From contig DAIDHB010000198.1 in NCBI GenBank assembly GCA_027452145.1, positions 51,380 to 115,379 on the forward strand: a stretch of DNA of 64,000 bases. Direction: 5' to 3'. Of the stretch, positions 29,999-38,541 are shown piece by piece; within the stretch, counting starts at the first letter, position 1, and every line of letters starts with the position of its first letter. Under the pieces are notes generated by a model. That model did not search any database and was not told where the DNA came from. It saw only the letters and a list, made by a program, of their open reading frames with translations. Made by a program: the position numbers and the translations under genes. This DNA is from Planctomycetales bacterium (GTDB lineage Bacteria > Planctomycetota > Planctomycetia > Isosphaerales > Isosphaeraceae).

Positions 29999-30650
29999 TG
30001 AAAAGCAGTCATTAAACGAGGGGCCGGGGCGAAAGGGGGAATCTCGACTCCCGAGGATGCGCCCCGGGCGCCCGTCGCCCCGCAGTCGGCGACGCCCGGA
30101 CGCGCCCCGACCGGACCTCGCCGGATTCTGCGCGTACCTCCGCCCGTCGTCCCCTTCTTCTCTTCGAAACATAAAGCCGCCTCGGCGGCGTGCCGGTTCC
30201 CGGGACGAGGGTGTCTCGAATCGGATGTCGGTATGGGGATTGCTTCATGGAAACCGGCCTCCAGACACGAGGACCGGAACGGATTCCTTCCGCACGCAAG
30301 CTCGCTCGGAGCGGGGACGCGTGGAATCCCGGCACTTTTGCCCAGGCCCCTGTGTCTCCATCAGGATGTTGGTATCAGAATTGCTTTGAAGACACGACCG
30401 CCCCGCGGGCCATTCTGACTGCTCGGAACAGGAAGACTACGGCCCGATCGCGGTGAGGCAATTGAGTTTTCGTGTGATCCGTCGCCGACGCGCGACCTGG
30501 ACGGCCCGTGGCCGTCCGGGACGAGGTTCGACCGCGCCGTCGGGCGATCGACAACAGCCCACGCCCGCCCGGGAGAGCCGCCGGCGCGGGGGCGATCGGG
30601 TTGCGCGGTCGTCCGGGACCTTTCCGCCCAGAATGGGGAATGAAGCCGCA
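29999..30650. other. Intergenic region upstream of the glycan cluster
   Basis: About 650 bp with no supported gene. It contains a degenerate 35-bp direct repeat (30211-30245 and 30352-30386, sharing GGATGT-GGTAT and ATTGCTT). It presumably holds the promoter of the glycan cluster; no confident hexamers were identified. Confidence 0.5.
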
Positions 30651-31718
30651 ATGATGCGAGGGAAGACTCCTCTCGGTCGCGACGACAGCCCACCGCGGCG
30701 GATCGCGATCCTGAGGGCGCTGCAACTCGGCGACCTGCTCTGCGCGGTCCCCGCGCTGCGGGCCCTGCGCGCCGCGCTGCCGAAGGCCGAGATCGTGCTG
30801 ATCGGGCTCCCCTGGGCTCGCTGGTTCGTCGACCGCTTCAACGGCTATCTCGACGGCTTCCGCGAGTTCCCCGGCTTCCCCGGCCTGCCCGAGCGCACGC
30901 CCGAGATCGCGCGCATCCCCGCGTTCCTGGCGGAGATGCAGCGCGAGCGATTCGACCTGGCGATCCAGCTTCATGGATCGGGCCCGTTCGTCAATCCCCT
31001 GACCGCGCTATTCGGCGCCCAGCGATGCGCGGGCTTCTTCCTGCCCGGCGACTATTGCCCCGATCCCGAACGGTTCCTGCCCTGGCCCGAGAGCGGGCTC
31101 GAGATCCGCCGGCTGCTGAGCCTGGTCGAGTTCCTGGGCGCGCCGTCGCGGGGCGAGGAACTGGAGTTCCCGCTGCGGGCGGACGATTTCGCCCGGCTGC
31201 ACGAGGTTCCCGAAGCCCGCGACCTGGAACTGGGCACCTACGTCGGCATCCATCCGGGCGCGAGCGTCGGCCCGCGGCGATGGCCGGTCGAGCGATTCGC
31301 GGCCGTCGGGCGCGCGCTGGCCGACCGCGGCCTGACGGTCGTGCTGACCGGCACGTCCGCCGAGGCCGGGCTGACCGCCGAGGTCGCCCGCGCGATCGGG
31401 GGGCGCTGCGTCGACCTGGCCGGGCGGACCGACCTGGGCATGCTGGGCGCCCTGGTCTCGGGCATGCGGCTGCTCGTGTGCAACGACACGGGCATCTCGC
31501 ACATCGCGGCCGCGCTGCGGGTCCCCAGTGTCGTGATCTCGACCGGCGACAACCCGGCGCGCTGGGCACCCGTCGACTCGAGCCTGCACCACGTCCTCTG
31601 CCGCGAGTCGGGCGTCGCCGTCGACGAGGTCGTCGGCCAGGCCCTCGAATTGCTCGATGTGAAGGCCGCCGCGCGGGCCCACCTGCCCGCCGGCCGATTG
31701 CTCGTCGAGGCTTCCTGA
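30651..31718 (+). CDS. GT9 family glycosyltransferase (heptosyltransferase-like)
   Basis: A 355-residue enzyme of the ADP-heptose:LPS heptosyltransferase superfamily. The N-terminal ILRALQLGDLLCAVPALRAL and the C-terminal donor-site motifs VGIHPGASVGPRRWP and CNDTGISHIAAAL are characteristic. It probably transfers a heptose or related sugar to a growing glycan at the inner face of the cytoplasmic membrane. Two further in-frame ATGs (30633, 30654) make the exact start uncertain. First gene of a same-strand eight-gene cluster; 12 bp separate it from the next gene. Confidence 0.9.
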   Translation: MMRGKTPLGRDDSPPRRIAILRALQLGDLLCAVPALRALRAALPKAEIVLIGLPWARWFVDRFNGYLDGFREFPGFPGLPERTPEIARIPAFLAEMQRERFDLAIQLHGSGPFVNPLTALFGAQRCAGFFLPGDYCPDPERFLPWPESGLEIRRLLSLVEFLGAPSRGEELEFPLRADDFARLHEVPEARDLELGTYVGIHPGASVGPRRWPVERFAAVGRALADRGLTVVLTGTSAEAGLTAEVARAIGGRCVDLAGRTDLGMLGALVSGMRLLVCNDTGISHIAAALRVPSVVISTGDNPARWAPVDSSLHHVLCRESGVAVDEVVGQALELLDVKAAARAHLPAGRLLVEAS

Positions 31719-31730
31719 GAGAGTCCGTCC

Positions 31731-32744
31731 ATGAGACCGATACGCGTCCTGACCTGGCACATCCACGGCAATTACCTGCTGTACCTGTCGCGGGCGGCCG
31801 TCGAATTCCACATCCCGGTCAAGGCAGGGCCATTCGAGGGCTACGGCGGCCGGGGCTCGACGTTCCCGTTCCCCGAGAACGTCAGGGAAGTGCCGGCCGA
31901 GGCCGTGCGCGACGGAGAATTCGACTGCATCCTGTTCCAGACGCGGCGGAATTACGAGGTCGACCAGTTCGAAATCCTCAGCGACCGCCAGCGCCGGCTG
32001 CCGCGGATCTACCTCGAGCACGACCCGCCGCGCGAGCATCCCACGGACACCCGCCACTGGTTCGACGAGCCCGACGGCCTGCTGGTACACGTCACGCCGT
32101 TCAACCGCCTGATGTGGGACAGCGGCCGGACGCCCACGCGCGTGATCGACCACGGCGTCTTCGTGCCCGAGGGCGTGCGCTACACGGGCGAGCTGGATCA
32201 GGGAATCGTCGTGATCAACCACCTGCGATCGCGGGGACGGCTGCTGGGCGCCGACGTCTTCGAGGAGGCGCGTCGGTCGGTGCCGCTGGAGCTGGTCGGC
32301 ATGGACGCGCAGTCGATCGGCGGCTGGGGCGAGGTCCACCCGATGGAGCTGGCCGCGTTCGAGTCGCGTTACCGGTTCTTCTTCAACCCGATCCGGTGGA
32401 CCAGCCTGGGCCTGGCGGTCATCGAGGCGATGACGCTGGGCATGCCGATCGTGGGCCTGGCGACGACCGAGATGGCCGCGGCGATCGAGGACGGAGTCTC
32501 GGGCCACGTCGACACCGACGTCGGCCGGCTGGTGGAGAAGATGCGTTTGCTGCTGGAGAACCCCGGCGAGGCACGTCGGATGGGACACGAGGCGCGGCGG
32601 CGGGCGCTCGAACGGTTCCACATCGACCGCTTCGCGGCCGACTGGGAGGCGACCTTCAGCCTGGTCACGGGCCGGGCGCGGCCCGGTGCGATCCGCGTCG
32701 CGCCGGGACTGGCACTGGGCATGGGCATGGGAGCAACGGGATGA
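31731..32744 (+). CDS. GT4-like glycosyltransferase
   Basis: A 337-residue GT-B fold glycosyltransferase. The N-terminal domain starts RVLTWHIHGNYLLYLSR. The C-terminal donor domain has NPIRWTSLGLAVIEAMTLGM with the family E-x7-E-type arrangement, followed by a typical final helix EARRRALERFHIDRFAADW. The end is a Gly/Met-rich tail. Its TGA overlaps the ATG of the next glycosyltransferase (ATGA). The acceptor and donor are unknown; the context suggests cell-surface glycan assembly. Confidence 0.85.
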   Translation: MRPIRVLTWHIHGNYLLYLSRAAVEFHIPVKAGPFEGYGGRGSTFPFPENVREVPAEAVRDGEFDCILFQTRRNYEVDQFEILSDRQRRLPRIYLEHDPPREHPTDTRHWFDEPDGLLVHVTPFNRLMWDSGRTPTRVIDHGVFVPEGVRYTGELDQGIVVINHLRSRGRLLGADVFEEARRSVPLELVGMDAQSIGGWGEVHPMELAAFESRYRFFFNPIRWTSLGLAVIEAMTLGMPIVGLATTEMAAAIEDGVSGHVDTDVGRLVEKMRLLLENPGEARRMGHEARRRALERFHIDRFAADWEATFSLVTGRARPGAIRVAPGLALGMGMGATG

Positions 32745-34108
32745 AGAGGAACCGGATCGCGTTGATCAGTGAGCATGCCTCGCCGCTGGCCATGCTGGGG
32801 GGCGTCGACAGCGGCGGCCAGAACGTCTACGTCGGCCAGCTCGCGCGGCGGCTGCCCGAGCTGGGCTACGAGGTCGACGTCTTCACCCGGCGCGACCGCG
32901 CCGACCTCGACGACGTCGTGCCCTGGGCCGACGGCGCGCGGATCGTGCATGTCCCCGCGGGGCCGGCCGCCCCGGTCCGCAAGGAGGAGCTGCTGCCGCA
33001 CATGGGCGAATTCACCGCGTCGATGATCCGCCGCGTCCGCGCCGGGCGGAGATACGACCTGGTCCACGCCCATTTTTTCATGTCCGCGCTCGTGGCCGCC
33101 GAGCTGAAGCGCGCCGCGGGACTTCCGTTCGCGGTGACATTCCACGCGCTGGGGCGCGTCCGCCGGATGCACCAGGGCGGGCGCGACGGCTTCCCCGACG
33201 AGCGGATCGCCATCGAGGACCGCGTGGTCCGCGAGGCCGACGCGATCCTCGCCGAGTGCCCGCAGGACGCCGACGACCTGGTTCAGCTCTACGACGCCGA
33301 CCGCTCGCGGATGGCGATGATCCCCTGCGGCTACGACCCGGCCGAGTTCTGGCCGATGGGCAAGGCCCGCGCCCGGGCTGTCCTGGGCCTGGACCCCGAC
33401 GAGCGGATCGTGCTCCAGCTCGGCCGGATGGTCCCGCGCAAGGGGGTCGACGACGCGATCCGGGGCCTGGCGCGGCTCCGTCGGGATCACGGCATCGCCG
33501 CGCGGTTGCTGGTCGTCGGCGGCGAGTCGCGCGACCCCGACCCGCGGCTCACGCCCGAGATCGGCCGCCTGATGGGCATCGCCCGCGCCGAGGGCATCGC
33601 CGATTCAGTCACATTCACCGGCAGCCGGGGCCGCGACGAGCTGCGCTACTACTACTGCGCGGCCGACGTGTTCGTCACCACGCCGTGGTACGAGCCGTTC
33701 GGGATCACGCCGGTCGAGGCGGCGGCGTGCGGCACGCCGGTCGTCGGCGCGGCCGTCGGTGGGATCAAGACGACAGTGGTCGACGCCGAGACCGGCTACC
33801 TCGTCCCGCCGCGCGACCCGGACGCGATCGCCGACCGCCTGGCGCGGCTGTTCCACTATCCCGACCTGATCCGCCTCTTCGGCCGGCAGGCCGCGCGGCG
33901 CGCGGCGGCGCGGTTCACCTGGGGGATCGTGGCGCGCGACGTCGCCGCGGTGTACGACGAGCTGATCGCGGCCCGCGCCGCCCGGGCTCGCGACCGCGCC
34001 GCGGCCTCGCTCGCGCCGGACCGCCAGGCTCTCCAGGCGGTTCCGGTGCCCGACGTCGTCGGCCTGCCCCGGCTGGCCGTGTTCCGCGGGGAGGTCGAGA
34101 CCCGATGA
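32741..34108 (+). CDS. GT4 glycosyltransferase, MshA/sucrose-phosphate-synthase-like
   Basis: A 455-residue retaining glycosyltransferase. The N-terminal GGVDSGGQNVYVGQLARRL is the hallmark glycine-rich acceptor/donor loop of the MshA/sucrose phosphate synthase group. The donor-binding half has QLGRMVPRKGVDDAI, FTGSRGRDELRYYY and WYEPFGITPVEAAACG with the E-x7-E motif. It starts within the previous gene's stop and its own stop overlaps the next ATG, showing tight translational coupling. An ORF open upstream to 31025 in this frame is an artefact of high GC. Confidence 0.92.
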   Translation: MKRNRIALISEHASPLAMLGGVDSGGQNVYVGQLARRLPELGYEVDVFTRRDRADLDDVVPWADGARIVHVPAGPAAPVRKEELLPHMGEFTASMIRRVRAGRRYDLVHAHFFMSALVAAELKRAAGLPFAVTFHALGRVRRMHQGGRDGFPDERIAIEDRVVREADAILAECPQDADDLVQLYDADRSRMAMIPCGYDPAEFWPMGKARARAVLGLDPDERIVLQLGRMVPRKGVDDAIRGLARLRRDHGIAARLLVVGGESRDPDPRLTPEIGRLMGIARAEGIADSVTFTGSRGRDELRYYYCAADVFVTTPWYEPFGITPVEAAACGTPVVGAAVGGIKTTVVDAETGYLVPPRDPDAIADRLARLFHYPDLIRLFGRQAARRAAARFTWGIVARDVAAVYDELIAARAARARDRAAASLAPDRQALQAVPVPDVVGLPRLAVFRGEVETR

Positions 34109-34701
34109 CCGGCGACCGCGCCGTGTTCCTCGACAAGGACGGCACCATGATCGACGACATCCCCTACAACGTCGACCCGGCGCTCATGACGCTCGCGCCC
34201 GGCGCCGCCGAGGGCCTGCCGCTCTTGCACCGCCTGGGCTATCGCCTGGTCGTCGTGTCGAACCAGTCGGGCGTCGCGCGCGGCCATTTTCCCGAGTCGG
34301 CGATCGCGGCCGTCGAGGACCGGCTGAGGTCGATGCTGGCCGAGCTGGGCGTCCCGCTCGCGGCATTCGTCTACTGCCCGCATCACCCGGAGGGCACGGT
34401 GGCGGAATACTCGATCGCCTGCGACTGCCGCAAGCCAGCGCCGGGGATGCTCCTGCGGACTGCCCGCGAGCACGTCATCGACCTGGCCCGCTCGTGGCTC
34501 GTGGGCGACATCCTCGACGACGTCGAGGCCGGCCGGCGCGCCGGCTGCCGCACGATCCTGGTCGACAACGGCAACGAGACCGAATGGATCCTCTCACCCG
34601 GGCGCGAGCCGCACCACCGCGCGGCCGACCTGGGCCAGGCCGCGCGAATCATCGCGGAGACAGACGGCGTCGGCCCGCGGCCGCGGGAGGTCCCCCGATG
34701 A
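34105..34701 (+). CDS. HAD-IIIA phosphatase, GmhB-like (heptose bisphosphate phosphatase)
   Basis: A 198-residue phosphatase. HAD motif I is FLDKDGTMID (nucleophile first Asp, acid/base second Asp), motif II is VVSNQSGVARG, and the lysine/acidic motifs are CRKPAPGML and VGDILDDVEAG. The structural zinc site of GmhB, C-x-H then C-x-C, is present as CPHH and CDC. GmhB removes the 7-phosphate from D-glycero-D-manno-heptose 1,7-bisphosphate, a step toward nucleotide-heptose donors, which fits the two GT9 genes around it. It overlaps both neighbours by 4 bp. The other heptose pathway genes are not in the window. Confidence 0.88.
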   Translation: MTGDRAVFLDKDGTMIDDIPYNVDPALMTLAPGAAEGLPLLHRLGYRLVVVSNQSGVARGHFPESAIAAVEDRLRSMLAELGVPLAAFVYCPHHPEGTVAEYSIACDCRKPAPGMLLRTAREHVIDLARSWLVGDILDDVEAGRRAGCRTILVDNGNETEWILSPGREPHHRAADLGQAARIIAETDGVGPRPREVPR

Positions 34702-35783
34702 ACCGCCCGGCGGTGTGGGATCGCGCCGCGAACATCCTCTGTGTCCGCCTCGACGCGATGGGCGACGTGCTCATGACGACGCCGGCCATTCGGGCGTTGA
34801 AGGAATCGGGCGAATCCGCGCGGGCGCGCCGGATCACGCTCCTGACCTCGCGATCGGGGGCCGAGGTCGCGCCCCTGATCCCCGAGATCGACGACGTCAT
34901 CGTCTACGACGCCCCCTGGATGAAGGCGACCGGCGCGCGGCCCGACGCGCGCGACGACCTCGCGATGGTCGAGCGGTTGCGATCCGGGGGCTTCGACGCG
35001 GCCGCGATCTTCACCGTCTACACCCAGAACCCGCTCCCGGCGGCGATGCTCTGCTACCTGGCCGAGATCCCGCTGCGGCTGGCCCACTGCCGCGAGAACC
35101 CCTATCGCCTGCTGACCGACTGGGTGCGCGAGACCGAGCCCGGGGCGACCGTGCGGCACGAGGTGCGCCGCCAGCTCGACCTGGTCGCGGAGGTCGGTGC
35201 CCGCGCCCGCGACGAGCGGCTTTCGCTCCGCGTCCCCGCCGAGGCGCGGCGACGGATCGCCGGCCTGCTCGAAGGGCTGGCGATCGAGCGCGCGACGCCC
35301 TGGGTCGTGATCCATCCGGGCGCGTCGGCCCCGTCGCGACGGTACGCGCCCGAGGGCTTCGCCCGCGCCGCGCACCGGCTCGCCCGCGAGGCGCACTGCC
35401 GCGTGATTTTCACCGGGTCCGAATCCGAGCGGCCGCTGATCGAATCGATCCGCGCCGCGATGGCCGCGCCGTCGTTCTCGATGGCCGGCGAGCTGACCCT
35501 GGCCGAGCTCGCCGCCCTGATTGAGCAAGCACCGCTGCTGATCTCGAACAACACCGGCCCGGCGCACGTCGCGGCCGCGGTCGGTACGCCCGTGGTCGAC
35601 CTCTACGCGCTGACGAACCCCCAGCACACCCCCTGGCAGGTCCCCAGCCGTGTCCTGAACCACGAGGTCCCGTGCCAGCCCTGCTACAGGAGCGTCTGTC
35701 CCGAGGGGCACCACGATTGCCTGCGGCTCGTCCAGCCGGAAGAGGTCTTCCGCGCCGCGCTCGACCTGCTCGTCCTCGCCTGA
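34698..35783 (+). CDS. GT9 family glycosyltransferase (heptosyltransferase-like), second copy
   Basis: A 361-residue enzyme with ILCVRLDAMGDVLMTTPAIR at the N-terminus and the donor-site motifs VVIHPGASAPSRRY and SNNTGPAHVAAAVGTP. A late cysteine cluster (CQPCYRSVC) resembles that in other GT9 enzymes of bacterial nucleotide-heptose glycans. Its start overlaps the GmhB-like stop. It is only distantly similar to the GT9 at the beginning of the cluster, so the two probably act on successive sugars. Confidence 0.9.
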   Translation: MNRPAVWDRAANILCVRLDAMGDVLMTTPAIRALKESGESARARRITLLTSRSGAEVAPLIPEIDDVIVYDAPWMKATGARPDARDDLAMVERLRSGGFDAAAIFTVYTQNPLPAAMLCYLAEIPLRLAHCRENPYRLLTDWVRETEPGATVRHEVRRQLDLVAEVGARARDERLSLRVPAEARRRIAGLLEGLAIERATPWVVIHPGASAPSRRYAPEGFARAAHRLAREAHCRVIFTGSESERPLIESIRAAMAAPSFSMAGELTLAELAALIEQAPLLISNNTGPAHVAAAVGTPVVDLYALTNPQHTPWQVPSRVLNHEVPCQPCYRSVCPEGHHDCLRLVQPEEVFRAALDLLVLA

Positions 35784-35836
35784 GAATTCGATCGAGTCGG
35801 ATCGGATCGCATCCCGCTTCAGGAGGCCAACGAACG

Positions 35837-37561
35837 ATGTACACGCTGGGCATCAACGCCGCCTACCACGACCCGGCCGCGTGCCTCGTCCGCGACGGCC
35901 GCGTGATTGCCGCGGCCGAGGACGAGCGGTTCACCCACGTCAAGCACGGCAAGCGTCCCGTCCCGTTCGCCGCCTGGGAGCTGCCGTTCCACGCGATCGA
36001 CTATTGCCTCGGCGTCGCCGGCATCGACCTCGCCGAAGTCGACCACGTGGCCTACTCGTACGATCCCTACCTGCTCCTGGGCCGCCATCGAGATGCCGAC
36101 TCGATCCCGATCCCGCTCCAGAAGATCGGCCCGGCGCCGGAGTGGGAATCGCCCTGGGACCCGCTGTTCCTCTCGTCGATCGTGAATGCCCCCGGCCAGC
36201 TCCTGGACGGTGCGCCGCACCACCTGGAGGCGCGATTCCGCAACGCGCGGCAGCGGTCGCGATTCCGCTGGCACTTCGTCGCCCACCACCTGGCGCACGC
36301 GGCCAGCGCGTTCCACGCGTCGCCCTTCGAAAAGGCCGCCGTGATGACGCTCGACGGCCGCGGCGAGCGGGCGACGACCGGCTACGCCGTCGGCCAGGGG
36401 ATCGAGCTCGAATGGCTGGGCCAGGTCCACATGCCGCACTCGCTGGGGATCCTCTACGAGCAGGTGACGAGCTACCTGGGATTCCTGCACTCGTCGGACG
36501 AGTACAAGGTGATGGCGCTGGCCTCGTACGGCAAGCCGCGATATGTCTCGGAATTCGCCTCGATGATCCACCTCGGGCCGGAGGGGAAGTACACGATCGA
36601 CCCGCCGCGGCTGGAGGAGCGGTTCGGCCCGGCCCGACTGCGTGGCGGGCCGCTCGAGGCGCGGCACTTCGACATCGCGCACTCGCTCCAGGTCGTGCTC
36701 GAGGATACGGTGCTCGAGCTGGCGCGCTGGCTCCGGGGCGCCTCGGGCTGCCGGGATCTCTGCATGGCCGGCGGCGTCGCGCTCAACTGCGTGATGAACG
36801 CCCGGCTCCGCGACCGCGGGCCATTCGAGTCGATCTGGGTCCAGCCCGCCGCGGGCGACGCCGGCACCGCGCTGGGCGCCGCGCTCTGGGTCGACGCCCG
36901 CGAGCGCCCGGGCGCCGGGCGCGACTGGGCGATGGATCACGCCTTCCTCGGCCCCGAGTACGGCGAGGCCGAGATCGAGGCGTTCCTCAAATGGTCCAGG
37001 CTCCCGTATCGGCGGATGGAAGATGTCCCCGAGGAGGCCGCCGCAATCCTGGCGCAGGACCGGGTCATCGGCTGGTTCCAGGGCCGGATGGAGTTCGGCC
37101 CCCGCGCACTCGGCGCCCGGTCGATCCTGGCCTCGCCGCTCCACGCCGAAATGCAGGCCCGGCTCAACGAGATCAAGGACCGCGAGGACTTCCGCCCGGT
37201 CGCGCCGGTGGTCCTTGAGGAAGAAGCGGTCGAATGGTTCGAGGGCGCACAGGTCTCGCCGTTCATGCTGTTCGTCTTCGACGTGAAGGCCGACAGGGCC
37301 GACCGGATCCCGGCCGTGCGACACATCGACGGCACCGCGCGGATCCAGACGATCCGCCGCGACCAGAACCCGATCTATTACGACCTGATCCGGGCGTTCC
37401 AGCGGCGCACGGGGGTGCCGGTGCTGGTGAACACGTCGTTCAACACGCGGGGCGAGCCGATCGTCTGCACGCCGCGCGACGCGGTTGAGAGCTTCTGGAC
37501 CTCGCCGCTGGATGCCCTGGTGATCGGCCCGTTCCTGCTGGAGAAGACCGGAGGCGCCTGA
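35837..37561 (+). CDS. Carbamoyltransferase (NodU/CmcH/TobZ family)
   Basis: A 574-residue O-carbamoyltransferase. The N-terminal Kae1-like domain contains LGINAAYHDPAACLV and the metal-ligand region AHHLAHAASAFHAS, followed by LDGRGERATT. Later motifs CMAGGVALNCVMNARL and EFGPRALGARSILA and the YrdC-like C-terminal part FRPVAPVV complete the family pattern. These enzymes make carbamoyladenylate from carbamoyl phosphate and ATP and transfer it to a hydroxyl, usually of a sugar. A perfect AGGAGG lies upstream. The context points to carbamoylation of a surface glycan sugar. Confidence 0.93.
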   Translation: MYTLGINAAYHDPAACLVRDGRVIAAAEDERFTHVKHGKRPVPFAAWELPFHAIDYCLGVAGIDLAEVDHVAYSYDPYLLLGRHRDADSIPIPLQKIGPAPEWESPWDPLFLSSIVNAPGQLLDGAPHHLEARFRNARQRSRFRWHFVAHHLAHAASAFHASPFEKAAVMTLDGRGERATTGYAVGQGIELEWLGQVHMPHSLGILYEQVTSYLGFLHSSDEYKVMALASYGKPRYVSEFASMIHLGPEGKYTIDPPRLEERFGPARLRGGPLEARHFDIAHSLQVVLEDTVLELARWLRGASGCRDLCMAGGVALNCVMNARLRDRGPFESIWVQPAAGDAGTALGAALWVDARERPGAGRDWAMDHAFLGPEYGEAEIEAFLKWSRLPYRRMEDVPEEAAAILAQDRVIGWFQGRMEFGPRALGARSILASPLHAEMQARLNEIKDREDFRPVAPVVLEEEAVEWFEGAQVSPFMLFVFDVKADRADRIPAVRHIDGTARIQTIRRDQNPIYYDLIRAFQRRTGVPVLVNTSFNTRGEPIVCTPRDAVESFWTSPLDALVIGPFLLEKTGGA

Positions 37562-37564
37562 GCG

Positions 37565-38527
37565 ATGAGGATCTCGGTCGTCGTGCCCACCTACCGCCGC
37601 CCCGAGCTGCTCGCCCGCTGCCTCGACGCGCTCGCGCGCCAGGACCTCGATCCGGGCGAGTTCGAGGTCCTCGTGGCCGACGATGCCGCGAGCGACGCGA
37701 CCCGCCGCCAGGTCGAGGACCGCGCGGCAAACGGCCCGATGGCGGTGCGCCACCTCGCGGTGCACGGGCGGCACGGCCCGGCGGCCGCGCGCAACCTCGG
37801 CTGGCGGGCGGCGAGGGGCGAGGTGATCGCGTTCACCGATGATGACTGCGTGCCCGAGCCGTCGTGGCTCTCGGCGGGCCTGGCGGCGATGGCCGGGGGT
37901 GTTGCGGCGGCGTCGGGCCGGGTCGTCGTGCCGCTGCCCCCCTGCCCCACCGATTACGAGCGCGACGCCGCCGGCCTCGAGGGGGCCGAGTTCGTCACGG
38001 CCAACTGCTTCTGCCGGCGCGACGCGCTCCTGGCCGTCGGCGGCTTCGACGACCGGTTCTCAGCCGCCTGGCGCGAGGACAGCGACCTGCATTTCTCCCT
38101 CCTGCGCGCCGGCCTCGCGATCGTCCGGGCCGAGGCCGCGGTCGTGGTCCATCCGGTGCGCCCGGCGCCCTGGGGGGTCAGCCTGCGGCAGCAGCGCAAG
38201 AGCCTGTTCGACGCCCTGCTCTACAAGAAGCACCCGACGGCCTATCGCCAGCGGATCCGCCCGGGGCCGCCCGGCGAGTATTACGCCATCGTCGCCGCGC
38301 TCGTCGTCGCGGCGGCCGCCGCCGGACTGGGCCGGATGCCGCTGGCCGCCGCCTCGGCGGCGATCTGGGCCGCGCTCACGGCTCGCTTCTGCGCCCGCCG
38401 CCTGCGCGGGACCGCCGCGACGCCCGCGCACGTGCTCGAGATGATCGCCACCTCGGCCCTCATCCCGCCGCTGTCGGTCTTCTGGCGGCTGTACGGGGCC
38501 TTCAAGTTCCGCGTCGTCTTCGCCTGA
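37565..38527 (+). CDS. GT2 family glycosyltransferase with C-terminal membrane segments
   Basis: A 320-residue inverting glycosyltransferase. It has VVVPTYRRPELLARCLDAL, the metal-binding TDDDCVPEPSW and the catalytic region AWREDSDLHFSLLRAG. Two hydrophobic segments near the C-terminus (AIVAALVVAAAAAGLG and neighbours) suggest membrane attachment. It starts 3 bp after the carbamoyltransferase stop, and its TGA overlaps a possible ATG of the radical SAM gene. Confidence 0.9.
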   Translation: MRISVVVPTYRRPELLARCLDALARQDLDPGEFEVLVADDAASDATRRQVEDRAANGPMAVRHLAVHGRHGPAAARNLGWRAARGEVIAFTDDDCVPEPSWLSAGLAAMAGGVAAASGRVVVPLPPCPTDYERDAAGLEGAEFVTANCFCRRDALLAVGGFDDRFSAAWREDSDLHFSLLRAGLAIVRAEAAVVVHPVRPAPWGVSLRQQRKSLFDALLYKKHPTAYRQRIRPGPPGEYYAIVAALVVAAAAAGLGRMPLAAASAAIWAALTARFCARRLRGTAATPAHVLEMIATSALIPPLSVFWRLYGAFKFRVVFA

Positions 38528-38541
38528 TGGCTGGGGGAATC

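Noticed and set aside
31008..32621. 537-codon minus-strand ORF in the glycan cluster
   Set aside because: Antisense to two clear glycosyltransferases and without motifs.
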